Assembly: GCA_965262845.1 (NCBI GenBank)
Contig: CBDHFX010000002.1
Coordinates: forward strand, 868,001-932,000
Direction: 5' to 3'
From: ECT2AJA-044 sp965262845
GTDB taxonomy: Bacteria > Bacteroidota > Bacteroidia > Flavobacteriales > ECT2AJA-044
DNA length: 64,000 bases
The translations under genes were made by a program, and so were the position numbers. Numbering within the stretch: position 1 is the stretch's first letter; the number at the start of each line of letters is the position of its first letter. A model generated the notes under the pieces. It was not told the origin of the DNA, made no database searches, and saw nothing but the letters and a program-made list of their open reading frames with translations. Of this stretch, positions 43,881-53,647 are shown piece after piece.

Positions 43881-44930
43881 CTACCGATATAGTCTTTGAC
43901 GATTGAGCCACTGTCGATAGCGTGCAGCATGGCGGTTGTGCGCCATTAAATTCGTGGCGAACTCATGGTACCCGGGCCGGTCCACACTGGCACACATGTA
44001 CATGTATTTATGATACTCGGGTTCCAGAACAGCTTCAATAGCATCCAAACAGGGAGCTCCGATCGGGCCCGGTGGCAATCCTTCGCGCAGGTAGGTATTG
44101 TAAGGAGATTGGATTTGAAGGTCTTTGATCAGCACCCGCCGGATCATCGTATCCGGATTGAGCTGCCTGAGCGCGAAAATCACGGTCGGATCCGACTGTA
44201 GCTTCCACCCTTTTCGCAAGCGATTGATGTATAATCCGGCAACGCGCCTCATCTCATCAGGCTTTACGGTCTCGCGCTCCACGATCGATGCCAGGGTGCT
44301 CACCTCATGGGGAGTCATCCCGAGTTGCGCTGAAGCCTCCCTGCGCTCTTCGTTCCAGTAGGCTCGATACTCATACAACATCCTCTCTATAAATGCCTCT
44401 GCCGAGGTGTTCCAATAAACTTCGTAAGTATTGGGAAGAAAAATGCCCAATACGGTTTCGCGGGCCAAATTCCGGGAATCCAAATAGACCGGATCTGCCA
44501 GCAGCCCGATCATTTCGGACGAATCGGCCTCCAGTTGCCGGCTAACCACCCCTGCCAGTTCATATATGTGGTCAATGTTGTTGAAGGTTACCTGCACGGG
44601 GGTCTGCTCCCCGGAACGAAGCAAATTCACGACCTCGTTATTACTCATCCCGCCGTATAGGCGGTAACGGCCGCTTTTGATTTTTCGGTCGTACTTCTTG
44701 TATCTGGCCACGAACCGAAAGGTCCTCACGGACCGAAGTACCCTTTTGGAGCGCAGCTGGGCTACTACGGAATCAAACGGGCTGTCGGCGGGGATGTAGA
44801 GGTCGTAACTTTCCACCGAATTCGGGATGTTTGGCGCCCAGATCGCGTGGTACAGGTACCACCCGCCTACAGTAGCAGCAGACAGGACCACCACTACGGT
44901 GACCCGGATCAGGTATCGGGTTCGGTTCAC
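43881..44930 (-). CDS. mltG: Endolytic murein transglycosylase MltG
   Basis: 349 residues: one N-terminal membrane helix (VTVVVVLSAATVGGWYLY), LysM-like region, then the YceG domain with catalytic glutamate in LASIVERETVKPDEM and YNTYLREGLPPGPIGAPC. Cleaves nascent peptidoglycan strands and limits glycan length. Starts with GTG overlapping the cytochrome stop (GTGA). Confidence 0.95.
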   Translation of the reverse strand: MNRTRYLIRVTVVVVLSAATVGGWYLYHAIWAPNIPNSVESYDLYIPADSPFDSVVAQLRSKRVLRSVRTFRFVARYKKYDRKIKSGRYRLYGGMSNNEVVNLLRSGEQTPVQVTFNNIDHIYELAGVVSRQLEADSSEMIGLLADPVYLDSRNLARETVLGIFLPNTYEVYWNTSAEAFIERMLYEYRAYWNEERREASAQLGMTPHEVSTLASIVERETVKPDEMRRVAGLYINRLRKGWKLQSDPTVIFALRQLNPDTMIRRVLIKDLQIQSPYNTYLREGLPPGPIGAPCLDAIEAVLEPEYHKYMYMCASVDRPGYHEFATNLMAHNRHAARYRQWLNRQRLYR

Positions 44931-46921
44931 GGGTACACTTGTTTTAGCTGGGCATAGACCGCTGTGGCTTTGGGATGATCCGGCTCAAGCTCAAGTATGT
45001 GCTCCAAATCCTGTCCGGCATCGGCCCAGCGCTCCTGGTAGAGGGCCAATCCGGCCCGGTTCAGCAATCCGGGAATGTAGTCCGGATTCAGCGCCAGGGC
45101 CTTATCGTACAATTCCGCGGCCTTCAGGGACTGACCTTCCTGCAGCCAGTAAAAACCGAGGTTGTTTAGATTTTCGGGATAATAGGGATACTCCCGATAT
45201 ACGAACTGGAGCTGCGCCAGGGCCTCCTTACGCAGTCCCATATCTGTCAGCAAGGTGGCCAGTTTGTTGCGGAACTTCAACTGATACGGGGCCAGCTTCA
45301 CAGCCTTTTTCAGGAAATCGTAAGCCTCCTCATCGCGTCCCACATTGCGGTAACTCTGTCCGATCCGATATGCCGTCCAGGCATCGTCGTTCGTAAGATT
45401 CATGGTCGCCAGCTCCGACAATACCGATTCCCGGCCCCGCTCGTCCATTCGCCTGCACAAACCAATGTGATCCTGCCGCAGAAAAAACCAGTTCACCTCC
45501 TCATAAAGCGGCAACCCGGCCCGTCCAATGAATATCCTGGCCGAGTCCAGGAACTGCGGATCTGACGTGAATTTCTCATATTGCTGGAGGTACGCCCGCG
45601 CTTTTGTCTGCGCATCGGGCTGCCGTTCGTTCACACTCATGAGCCCCAGAAATTTTCGCACCTTTTGCGCCTGCGGCGCGATATCTTGCTGCCCGGATCG
45701 CTCGTTGTCCGGGACCTGGATCTTATGATCGTGCACCGTTACGTGCGGAATATCGATACTGGTGCTGCCGGGCATATGGCACCCAACACAGTTATGACCC
45801 TCTGCCACCAGATCTGCCTCCGGCGCGGTACAACTGAACCGCGGAGCTCCCACGTGGCAATCCCCACATGTGGCGTTGAACTGCTCCACGTTGGTGGCAT
45901 GAACCGACTTGTGCGGATTGTGACAGCTGATGCAGTTATAAAACCCCTTGCCGTTCAGATAGCACTTGCTCTGCCTGAAGCGATCCACGTGAGAGGCCAT
46001 AATGAATTCGTCCTCCCCACCCTCATATCGCGGTAAAAAGATAGTCATCACATCCGACAGCTTCATGCCCGGTTTAAAGTCGTACCAATCTTTCCCCGGC
46101 TTCAATACGGCATTCCCCTGCAAGTGGCAGCGCTGACAAATTTCGAACTGCAGATCGCTCCCGAGCCTGGCTGGATTCACAATGCTGTAATCGGCGTATC
46201 TGCTCGTGTCCACCACGATCCCCTGGCCCTTCTCGATCACGTGTATCTGCCCGGGACCGTGACATCGCTCGCAGCTGATGCCGTCGGGCACATCACTAAA
46301 CTTGTTCTCAGACCCCAGGACGAACCCGGGCAGTGAATTATGACAGCTCATGCACTCAAGTCCAATGGCCCGATCAAAACGCGTGTTGTTGCCATCCTCG
46401 AATCCGGGCGGAAAATCGAGTTTTCCATCCTGCGTGTAATAGGTAAAGGGCATCTGATGCAGGTAGCCATTAACATGATTGATGTGGGAGTTGGTGTGCT
46501 GTCCGGAACCGACGATGTAATCAACGGTCTCGAGACGTGTGTAGGTAGTATCGCTTCCATTGAGCCGATACTCAAGCAACTTCATCTCCTCCCCGTCCCA
46601 AAACGGATGATACCAAAGGTTGAGGTGCGGGTCGTAGATCCTGGAATCGGGCTCCAGTTTCGAGGAGCTCCTGACCGTGGAGACTTTGCCGAAACTCAGT
46701 CCCATGCCGGTATGCATGTACGTATCGTAGATGTCCTGATGGCACGCCCGGCAAACTTCCTTGCCAACATAGGCCACCGAATCATGTAAGTTCCTATAAA
46801 CATTTGTTTGCCCATCGGGCCGCAGGCCCATATCGGTATCTTTTTTTGCACCGCCCGTGCATCGGGTTGCAAGCATGGCGACCGCAAGGGTCAGCAAACT
46901 AAGGACTGTCCACTTTTTCAT
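44927..46921 (-). CDS. Heptaheme c-type cytochrome with C-terminal TPRs
   Basis: 664 residues. Hydrophobic N-terminus with a lipobox-like LATRC suggests a lipoprotein. Seven CxxCH heme motifs are seen: CRACH, CMSCH, CERCH, CQRCH, CISCH, CGDCH and CVGCH. The last about 200 residues are tetratricopeptide repeats (WTAYRIGQSYRNVGRDEEAY, NNLGFYWLQEGQSLKAAELY). Resembles the cytochrome c554/NrfA-like multiheme group fused to TPRs. Probably periplasmic electron transfer; redox partner unknown. Start ATG 46921 preferred over 46936. Two hairpin elements lie within. Confidence 0.85.
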   Translation of the reverse strand: MKKWTVLSLLTLAVAMLATRCTGGAKKDTDMGLRPDGQTNVYRNLHDSVAYVGKEVCRACHQDIYDTYMHTGMGLSFGKVSTVRSSSKLEPDSRIYDPHLNLWYHPFWDGEEMKLLEYRLNGSDTTYTRLETVDYIVGSGQHTNSHINHVNGYLHQMPFTYYTQDGKLDFPPGFEDGNNTRFDRAIGLECMSCHNSLPGFVLGSENKFSDVPDGISCERCHGPGQIHVIEKGQGIVVDTSRYADYSIVNPARLGSDLQFEICQRCHLQGNAVLKPGKDWYDFKPGMKLSDVMTIFLPRYEGGEDEFIMASHVDRFRQSKCYLNGKGFYNCISCHNPHKSVHATNVEQFNATCGDCHVGAPRFSCTAPEADLVAEGHNCVGCHMPGSTSIDIPHVTVHDHKIQVPDNERSGQQDIAPQAQKVRKFLGLMSVNERQPDAQTKARAYLQQYEKFTSDPQFLDSARIFIGRAGLPLYEEVNWFFLRQDHIGLCRRMDERGRESVLSELATMNLTNDDAWTAYRIGQSYRNVGRDEEAYDFLKKAVKLAPYQLKFRNKLATLLTDMGLRKEALAQLQFVYREYPYYPENLNNLGFYWLQEGQSLKAAELYDKALALNPDYIPGLLNRAGLALYQERWADAGQDLEHILELEPDHPKATAVYAQLKQVYP
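45667..45683 (-). repeat. Hairpin element 16 (in the cytochrome gene, sense)
   Basis: TATC GCGCC GCA GGCGC on the minus strand, encoding DIAPQAQ between the heme and TPR parts. Confidence 0.7.
46813..46829 (+). repeat. Hairpin element 17 (in the cytochrome gene, antisense)
   Basis: CATC GGGCC GCA GGCCC. The coding strand reads MGLRPDG in the linker just after the lipobox. Confidence 0.7.
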
Positions 46922-47021
46922 TCGGTCACTTTCCATTTCTGCAACAGGTATTTATCGTACCAGCGGTTTCCTCGCAGAGCCATCGCCCCTTGAGGGTTCA
47001 ACCGTCCTGAGCCCCAGTCCG

Positions 47022-47029
47022 CAAAAATA
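47022..47029 (-). promoter_or_regulatory. -7 promoter box for the cytochrome/mltG transcript
   Basis: TATTTTTG on the minus strand, about 100 bp upstream of the cytochrome start. Confidence 0.5.
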
Positions 47030-47042
47030 AGAGTACGGAGCT

Positions 47043-47840
47043 TTACCTTTTCGCCACAAAGTTCTCCCACGAGACTTCTCCTTTAAAACTTTGCTCGGCC
47101 TGGCCTACCAGCTGGATGTCTGTATACCGGTCACCGTCCCTGCGCCAGTGTACTCTGACTTCCCCACCCGGAAACAACAGCGGTATGTGTCCTGCCGCAA
47201 CTCCCCGTTTCCTGGCCCATGCCAGGGTCGCTGCGGTGGCTCCGGTGCCGCAGGAAAAGGTTTCGTCTTCCACCCCACGTTCGTAAGTGCGGATTTCAAG
47301 GAAACCGTCTTTTTCAACCACGAAGTTAACATTGACGCCATCCTGCCGATAGGCAGGTGAATTGCGAATGGCGCGCCCCTCGCCAACCACATCGAAATGG
47401 TCTAACGAATCCACAAAGCGTACAAAATGCGGCGATCCGGTATCCATAAAATAATCCGTATCGATCTGAACGATCCCTTTCACATCACTCATGCCCAGCG
47501 ATACGCCCCCGGGCACCAGCTCGGCATGATGCACGCCATCCACTGCCCGGAACCTGGCCCGTTCAGAGATCAGTCCCAGTGACGCAGCGAATTTCACTGC
47601 GCAACATCCTCCGTTCCCGCACATGGATCCCTCGTACCCGTTCGCATTGAAATACACCATTCCGAAATCAAGTTGCCTGTCGTTTCGGATCAGGATGAGC
47701 CCGTCCGCCCCAATCCCAAACCGCCGGTTGCACCAATAAGCGATCTGCCTGGCCTCCCCGGCCGGAAAAAACCGCTCACGGTCATCTACCATGATAAAAT
47801 CGTTTCCTGTACCTTGATATTTGACAAAAGGTATATTCAC
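47043..47840 (-). CDS. dapF: Diaminopimelate epimerase
   Basis: Converts LL- to meso-diaminopimelate for lysine and peptidoglycan. 265 residues; catalytic cysteines in GSMCGNGGCCAVKFA and ETFSCGTGATAA. The usual arginine after GNGG is replaced by cysteine here. KYQGTGNDFIMVDDR at the N-terminus is diagnostic. Neighbour to mltG and the cytochrome on the same strand. Confidence 0.95.
   Translation of the reverse strand: MNIPFVKYQGTGNDFIMVDDRERFFPAGEARQIAYWCNRRFGIGADGLILIRNDRQLDFGMVYFNANGYEGSMCGNGGCCAVKFAASLGLISERARFRAVDGVHHAELVPGGVSLGMSDVKGIVQIDTDYFMDTGSPHFVRFVDSLDHFDVVGEGRAIRNSPAYRQDGVNVNFVVEKDGFLEIRTYERGVEDETFSCGTGATAATLAWARKRGVAAGHIPLLFPGGEVRVHWRRDGDRYTDIQLVGQAEQSFKGEVSWENFVAKR
47339..47356 (+). 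repeat. Hairpin element 18 (in dapF, antisense)
   Basis: CATC CTGCC GATA GGCAG. The coding strand reads PAYRQDGV. Confidence 0.5.
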
Positions 47841-47962
47841 GTTAAAGTCTTGTTAAGGCCATCCCGGATCGGCAACACGGAACAAAAACCACCGTTATCT
47901 GTCAAAATTGCAGTGGCACAGCATTTGCTTTGATCCAGTGGCATTCAAAAATAATAAACCCC

Positions 47963-49447
47963 ATGAAGAAGTTATTCCAAACCTTTATCATAGCCCTGCT
48001 GGGTGGAGCCGTAGCTTTGGGCACCTATACTTATTTCTTTGAGCAGGCACCCTACGAGGTGCGCATGGCTGAGCCTGCTTCATACCCAACAAATTACCGC
48101 CCTGCGGGCGGATCCCTTCCTGCGTCAAGGCCCGTTCAGCGCTCTGCGGCAGCTGTAGCACCTGACTTCGTTCATGCCGCTAACCAAACCCTTGAGGCCG
48201 TAGTGCACGTTGAGGCAATGGGTTCACAGGAAGTGACCTACAGCAACCCGTTTTACGAATATTTCTACGGACAAAGTCCGCGTCGCTCCACGCCTACCCT
48301 AAGCTCGGGCAGTGGGGTCATCATTGACCCGGAAGGATACATTGTTACGAACAACCACGTGATCGATAGAGCGGATAAGATCCGGATTACGATGAATGAT
48401 AACCGGGTATTCATAGCAGAGCTCATCGGAACGGATCCGGCAACTGACATTGCCCTGCTCAGGATCGAAGAAGAAGATCTGCCCTTTATTCCCTTCACGA
48501 ACAGTGATGAGGTACAGGTGGGCGAATGGGTATTGGCCGTAGGAAATCCCTTTAACCTGACGAGTACGGTCACGGCCGGGATCGTATCGGCGAAGGGGCG
48601 TAGCATCAACATCATTCCCGAGCGGTTCGCAATTGAGTCCTTTATTCAGACTGATGCCGCCGTGAATCCGGGCAATTCGGGTGGGGCGTTGGTCAACACG
48701 GACGGAGCATTGGTCGGGATCAATACGGCCATATCGACCCGTACAGGGTCCTTTGAAGGATACAGCTTTGCCGTGCCTTCGAACATGGTAAGCAAGGTGG
48801 TGAGCGACCTCAGGGAATATGGAACTGTGCAACGCGCCTTCATCGGAGTGAACATTCGTAACGTGGATGCCAAACTGGCCAATGAGTTCGATCTGAACCT
48901 GAATAATGGCGTGTTTGTGGCCGGGCTCACCGAAGGGGGAGCCGCAGAGGATGCCGGAATAGAGGTGGGTGATGTGATCATAGCCATCAATGATGTGCCT
49001 GTAAAACGTTCTTCAGAGTTACAGGAGCAGATCGCACGCTATCGCCCGGGCGACCGTGTGCATGTGCTGGTAAATCGCGATGGGGAGGAACGCCATTTCA
49101 GTATCGTGCTCCGCAATATGCAGGGAAACACCAACCTGATCAACCGGGAAGAAATAATAACTGCCCGCATTCTCGGTGCCGAACTTGAGCGCCTGTCGAT
49201 CCAGGAGCGTCGTCGCTACGGAGTGAAGAATGGCGTTCGGATCAGCTCACTGGACAATGGAAAACTGTGGAAGGAAGGAATTCGGGAGGGATTCATCATC
49301 ACCGGGATCACAGTAGACGATGAAACATTTGAGATCAGCGATCCGAAAGACGTAGCCAAAGCCCTGGCCAACAAAAAGGATGTGGGCGTGTTCGTAAAAG
49401 GATTCTACCCGGGCGGAAAAGTGCGCTACTACGCATTTGGGCTGTAA
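47963..49447 (+). CDS. Do-family serine endopeptidase (DegP/HtrA)
   Basis: 494 residues: N-terminal signal/anchor (LFQTFIIALLGGAVALGTYTY), trypsin-like protease domain with His131 in NNHVIDRAD, Asp in TDIALLRI and the serine in PGNSGGALV (about 238), then two PDZ-like domains. Periplasmic quality-control protease/chaperone. Start ATG 47963. A hairpin element (48098-48114) encodes YRPAGGS in the linker before the protease domain. Confidence 0.94.
   Translation: MKKLFQTFIIALLGGAVALGTYTYFFEQAPYEVRMAEPASYPTNYRPAGGSLPASRPVQRSAAAVAPDFVHAANQTLEAVVHVEAMGSQEVTYSNPFYEYFYGQSPRRSTPTLSSGSGVIIDPEGYIVTNNHVIDRADKIRITMNDNRVFIAELIGTDPATDIALLRIEEEDLPFIPFTNSDEVQVGEWVLAVGNPFNLTSTVTAGIVSAKGRSINIIPERFAIESFIQTDAAVNPGNSGGALVNTDGALVGINTAISTRTGSFEGYSFAVPSNMVSKVVSDLREYGTVQRAFIGVNIRNVDAKLANEFDLNLNNGVFVAGLTEGGAAEDAGIEVGDVIIAINDVPVKRSSELQEQIARYRPGDRVHVLVNRDGEERHFSIVLRNMQGNTNLINREEIITARILGAELERLSIQERRRYGVKNGVRISSLDNGKLWKEGIREGFIITGITVDDETFEISDPKDVAKALANKKDVGVFVKGFYPGGKVRYYAFGL
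48098..48114 (-). repeat. Hairpin element 19 (in htrA, antisense)
   Basis: GATC CGCCC GCA GGGCG on the minus strand. The coding strand reads YRPAGGS in the Pro/Ser-rich linker of the protease. Confidence 0.7.
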
Positions 49448-49489
49448 GTTCTCCTGGCCGGAGGCTTTCATTTGAAATGGCTAAAGTCC

Positions 49490-49497
49490 TACCTTTG
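49490..49497 (+). promoter_or_regulatory. -7 promoter box for GAPDH
   Basis: TACCTTTG matches TAnnTTTG, 39 bp upstream of ATG 49537. Confidence 0.65.
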
Positions 49498-49536
49498 CAG
49501 CGTCAAAAACCTTACTGAGTATACACAAAACACGTT

Positions 49537-50979
49537 ATGCCCCAATCCTATGAGGAGCATATTGCACTCCGGATCCAGCAAGATAAGGCCGCTGCGGAAT
49601 TCGTGAAGATCGTTACCGATCTGTGGCTCGACAAATCAATTGAGGTGACGCTTTTCCGGAAGCCCCTTCTTGATCAAAGCATCAGTGAGATCCTGAATAC
49701 ACACCACTATGCGCGTCAGATCAGGAATGAACCAATTACGATCGAAGTAACGCTGAAATTGTTGTGCACCATTTGCATGGTGGATGCGGCACCGGCACGA
49801 CTCGACATCGGGCGGCTGGCTGTGGAATGGCTCAAGGAAGAAAAACAGTTCGGCTCCATGGATGCCTTTGTGCATAGCAAGCTGGATCATCTAATCAAGG
49901 CATCCAATGACTTGAAGCCAAAGGATGTGGTGCTATATGGCTTCGGTCGCATTGGTCGTTTGCTGGCTCGCTTGCTCATCAGCAAGGAAGGTCGTGGCGA
50001 ACAGTTACGCTTGCGTGCGATCGTTACCCGCGACCACGCTCCCGGGCAGCTCGAGAAACGGGCTTCATTGCTTCGCCAGGACTCAGTTCACGGCCATTTT
50101 CCGGGCACCGTAGAGGTGGACATTGAGCACCACCGCATGATCGTGAACGGTCGCCCGATCCAGATCATCAAAGCGGACAACCCGGAAGACATTGATTACA
50201 CCAGGTATGGGATTGAAAATGCCCTGGTGATCGATAATACCGGTGCATTCCGCGATGAGGAGGAATTGGACCGCCATCTCAGGGCCAAGGGAGCCGACAA
50301 AGTGTTGCTGACCGCTCCGGGTAAGGGCGTGCCAAATATCGTACACGGGGTCAATCAGAAGGATTTTGATCCGGCGACCACCCGGATTTGGTCGGCGGCT
50401 TCCTGTACCACCAATGCGATCACTCCGGTGCTCAAGGTGATCGAAGATGCCTACGGAATTGTAAAAGGCCATATAGAGACGGTACATGCCTATACAAATG
50501 ACCAGAACCTGGTTGACAATATGCACAGGAAATACCGTCGCGGTCGCTCCGCAGCCATGAACATGGTGATCACTGAAACCGGAGCCGGAAAGGCCGTGTC
50601 CAAAGTATTGCCGGCGTTGGAAGCCAAACTCACCTCCAACGCAATCCGGGTACCCACTCCAAATGGCTCGCTCGCTATTTTGAGTCTGACCGTTAAAAAA
50701 CCCACCAGCAAGGAGGATGTCAACCTGACCATGCGCAAAGCCTCATTATGCAGCGACCTGGTGGAGCAGATCGAATACAGCATGAACGACGAGCTGGTTT
50801 CCAGTGATATCGTTGGCCGTTCACAACCCTCAATCTTCGACAGCCCGGCTACGATCGTGTCTAACGACGGACACAGCCTTAACCTGTACGTGTGGCACGA
50901 TAACGAATTCGGATACAGCTGTCAGGTGATGCGCCTGGCCAAGTACATTTCGAATGTTCGTCGTCTGCGCTACTATTAA
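49537..50979 (+). CDS. Glyceraldehyde-3-phosphate dehydrogenase, long form
   Basis: 480 residues, about 140 longer at the N-terminus than canonical GAPDH, as in a recognised Bacteroidota group. Rossmann start DVVLYGFGRIGRLLARLL, catalytic Cys in AASCTTNAITP (about 289), and WHDNEFGYSCQVM at the C-terminus. Interconverts glyceraldehyde 3-phosphate and 1,3-bisphosphoglycerate; whether it acts in glycolysis or gluconeogenesis cannot be told. Monocistronic. Confidence 0.94.
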   Translation: MPQSYEEHIALRIQQDKAAAEFVKIVTDLWLDKSIEVTLFRKPLLDQSISEILNTHHYARQIRNEPITIEVTLKLLCTICMVDAAPARLDIGRLAVEWLKEEKQFGSMDAFVHSKLDHLIKASNDLKPKDVVLYGFGRIGRLLARLLISKEGRGEQLRLRAIVTRDHAPGQLEKRASLLRQDSVHGHFPGTVEVDIEHHRMIVNGRPIQIIKADNPEDIDYTRYGIENALVIDNTGAFRDEEELDRHLRAKGADKVLLTAPGKGVPNIVHGVNQKDFDPATTRIWSAASCTTNAITPVLKVIEDAYGIVKGHIETVHAYTNDQNLVDNMHRKYRRGRSAAMNMVITETGAGKAVSKVLPALEAKLTSNAIRVPTPNGSLAILSLTVKKPTSKEDVNLTMRKASLCSDLVEQIEYSMNDELVSSDIVGRSQPSIFDSPATIVSNDGHSLNLYVWHDNEFGYSCQVMRLAKYISNVRRLRYY

Positions 50980-51042
50980 GGCGTCAGTCCTATAACGGGT
51001 TTGCAAACGACCTTTACGGGATCCGCGAACTACAGACCTTCC

Positions 51043-53647
51043 TTATTTTTGGATCATCAGCTGGCGGCTGTCGTTTTGGCTTCCGCTGCTGAACAAGACG
51101 TTGTAGATACCACTGGCCCACTCGGCCACCTCCAGGCGCAACTGACCGCTTACTGCATTCGGCTCGCTGATCGTCAGCACCACCTGACCCAGATGGTTCA
51201 TCACCGTTACTTTCAGATCTACTTCGCTGGTGAAGTTGTAATCAATGAACACCTCATCCGTCGTCGGGTTCGGATACAGGTCAATGTATCGGGCAAGATC
51301 CAGCTCTTCCATGCCGACTATGACATCTATTCCTGCAGTGTCAGAACACCCGTTGGCATCAGTAACGGTTACCCGATAGAGTCCGGCTGTCAGATTGGTC
51401 AGATCTAGGGTGATGTCTCCCGTGTTCCACAAGTAGCTATATGGAGGAGTTCCACCTGATGTGCTGACAATTGCTGTGCCGGAATTGGGGGGACTGTTAC
51501 CGGTGACAATCAGTTCAGCCGGTTCGGTAACAACAACCTGGTTGTCAATGATACATCCATAGGCATCGGCTATTGTTACCTGGTAGGTTCCAGCTGTCAG
51601 GTTGCCCAGAGTTGAAGTGGTATCCCCCGTATCCCACAGGTAGCTATACGGAGGAGTTCCACCACTGGCCGTTATTGCCGCTGTACCATCATTAGCGCCG
51701 AAACAACTGACACTGATGATTGTCGCGGAACTGGTATTCAGAAAACAGGGTGGACCTACAGAAACATCATCCAAGGCCACATGACCATTATAAGGTCCAC
51801 CATGGATACTACGAAAACGGATTTGAAGTGCCGTGGAACCAGCAAAGGCGTTCAGATCAAGCACTTCCTCAATCCAGGGGTCGGCCGTACTCGTTTGCGG
51901 ACCGGGGCCATATGTTGCGAAAATCGTTTGAAATCCACTACCCGTACTGACCTCAACAAAGAATGAATCAACAAATCCACCATAGAAGTGCTTCCAAAAA
52001 CGGAGCGTTGGGTTGATAACACCACTGATGTCAATCAACGGTGTCCAAATTTCCGCCTGGTCCCCTGTCGAACCATAACCGGAAAGGGTCCAGAGGAACT
52101 TGCCCGCACCGGCAGTAGTGTGGTCATCATCAGGGCCCCCGTTGCCAGGTCCACTTGTTCCTAACACCCATCTGTAGGGAAAAGGTGTACCGACCGGAAT
52201 GGGTGTCCAACAGGGGATAAAGGTTTTACTCAGGTCAAAGAGCAGACCCTCAAAGTCTTCTATCCACGGAGCTGTTACAACAGGTGAACAATTTGTATGT
52301 GCTCTTGCAAAACCCCTCCATCCGCTGTTCGCTCCGGAAACCGTCGCACAGGCTTCCCGTACGTAGAAGTGATAGTCGGTACTGGCCGCCAAGCCGGTTA
52401 GTGTAAAAGGGTGAGCTCCTGCAGGAACGATCCCGGCTGGTCCGTTTGATGAACCCACTGCAGCGTCCGGGTCAAACCCTGGTGCACCATAGGCCACTTC
52501 CCAGGAAGCTCCTGAGCCGGGTACCCAGTCCAGCGTTACGTCAGTTATACCAACCGAAACGATCGAAATGGCACTCGGTTTGAGACAGGGCGGACCTACA
52601 TCTACGGAAATGTCGTCCAGGGCTATATCACCATCTCCAAAAAGACCCCAACTATGGATAGAACGGAAACGGATCTGAAGTGCCATGGAACCGGCAAAGG
52701 GGGTCAGGTCAACTTCTTCCTCAACCCATGGGTCGGTCTCAGCTGTTTGCGGACCGGAACCATATGTCGTGTAAATCGTTTGGAATCCATTGCCTGTATC
52801 GACTTCAACGAAGAAGTAGCCAATATCAGGACCGTGGAAGTACTTCCAGAAACGGAGTGCCGGATTGGTGATACCACTGATATCGATCAAGGGTGTCAAA
52901 ATGGCTGCTATGTCATCTGAATCACCACCGTCCATACTTGTGTAGATGTACTGACCTGCTCCCGTCACGCCAGTTGTGTGATCAGCTGAAGGGCCTGTAG
53001 AAATAATAAAACTCGTGCTGCCTGCTCCCACCCACCAACTGTAAGTATTCAAATTGCTGATCGGAATGGTCGTCCAACAGGAGTCTAAGGTAGGAAGAGT
53101 AAAGGGCCACCAGTCACCAGGGGCAAAAGTCGCACCATCAAAGTCTTCAGTCCAGGGAGCCGTTACAGTAGGTAGACAGGCCGTGATGAAAGTAGCAGAA
53201 TTCCAAAGCGAAGTGCCACCCGCACACATGGCGCGAACGTACACAAAGTACTGCGTGCTCGGAGCCAAAGTGGTGGTGGCAAGGGAAGTGGCTGTCATCG
53301 GCGTACCAGAGCTCGTTGGCATGCCGTAAGTCGTGGTGATCACGTACTCATAGCCATTGGCCGGATTTGATGGGAAAGCCGTCCAATTGATGTTTGCCGA
53401 GGTGGCTGCAATACCCGTGGCAGTAATCCCTGATGGCGGGATACATCCACTGAGAGAATTAATGAATACTGCTGTTGCAGTATGCTCAGTTTTTTGAGTA
53501 CTGCCACATGCCGCATCATCAGTCCAGTGCGCACGGTACTGACCTGTTGCCGGGATCGCCACATGAAGTGGCGAAAGACCATGAGCGATCACATTGTCCA
53601 GTGTATCAGTCAGGGTTACGTAACCCGGAGCTCCACTATAATAATTA
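51043..53647 (-). pseudogene. C-terminal part of an adhesin-like T9SS protein, split by an IS
   Basis: About 868 codons remain in frame: remainder of the N-terminal beta domain (YYSGAPGYVTLTDTLDN), Fn3 domain, two MAM-like modules with an Fn3-like linker, two SprB repeats and a complete type A sorting domain (ARYIDLYPNPTTDEVF to RQLMIQK). It is a paralogue of the gene at 1-7883, with the same domain kinds in fewer copies. The 5' part lies beyond the IS at 55212-55450. Without a signal peptide this fragment should not be exported. Confidence 0.9.

Noticed and set aside
46265..46285. GATGCCGTCGGGCA in the cytochrome gene
   Set aside because: It encodes VPDGISCERC, the expected residues before a heme motif; arms and leader do not fit.
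46981..46998. CATC GCCCC TTGA GGGTT upstream of the cytochrome gene
   Set aside because: Only three arm pairs hold and the loop does not start with G; too weak to include in the family.
46990..47020. GGGTTCAACC resembling a tRNA T-arm
   Set aside because: No acceptor, D or anticodon arms can be drawn around it.
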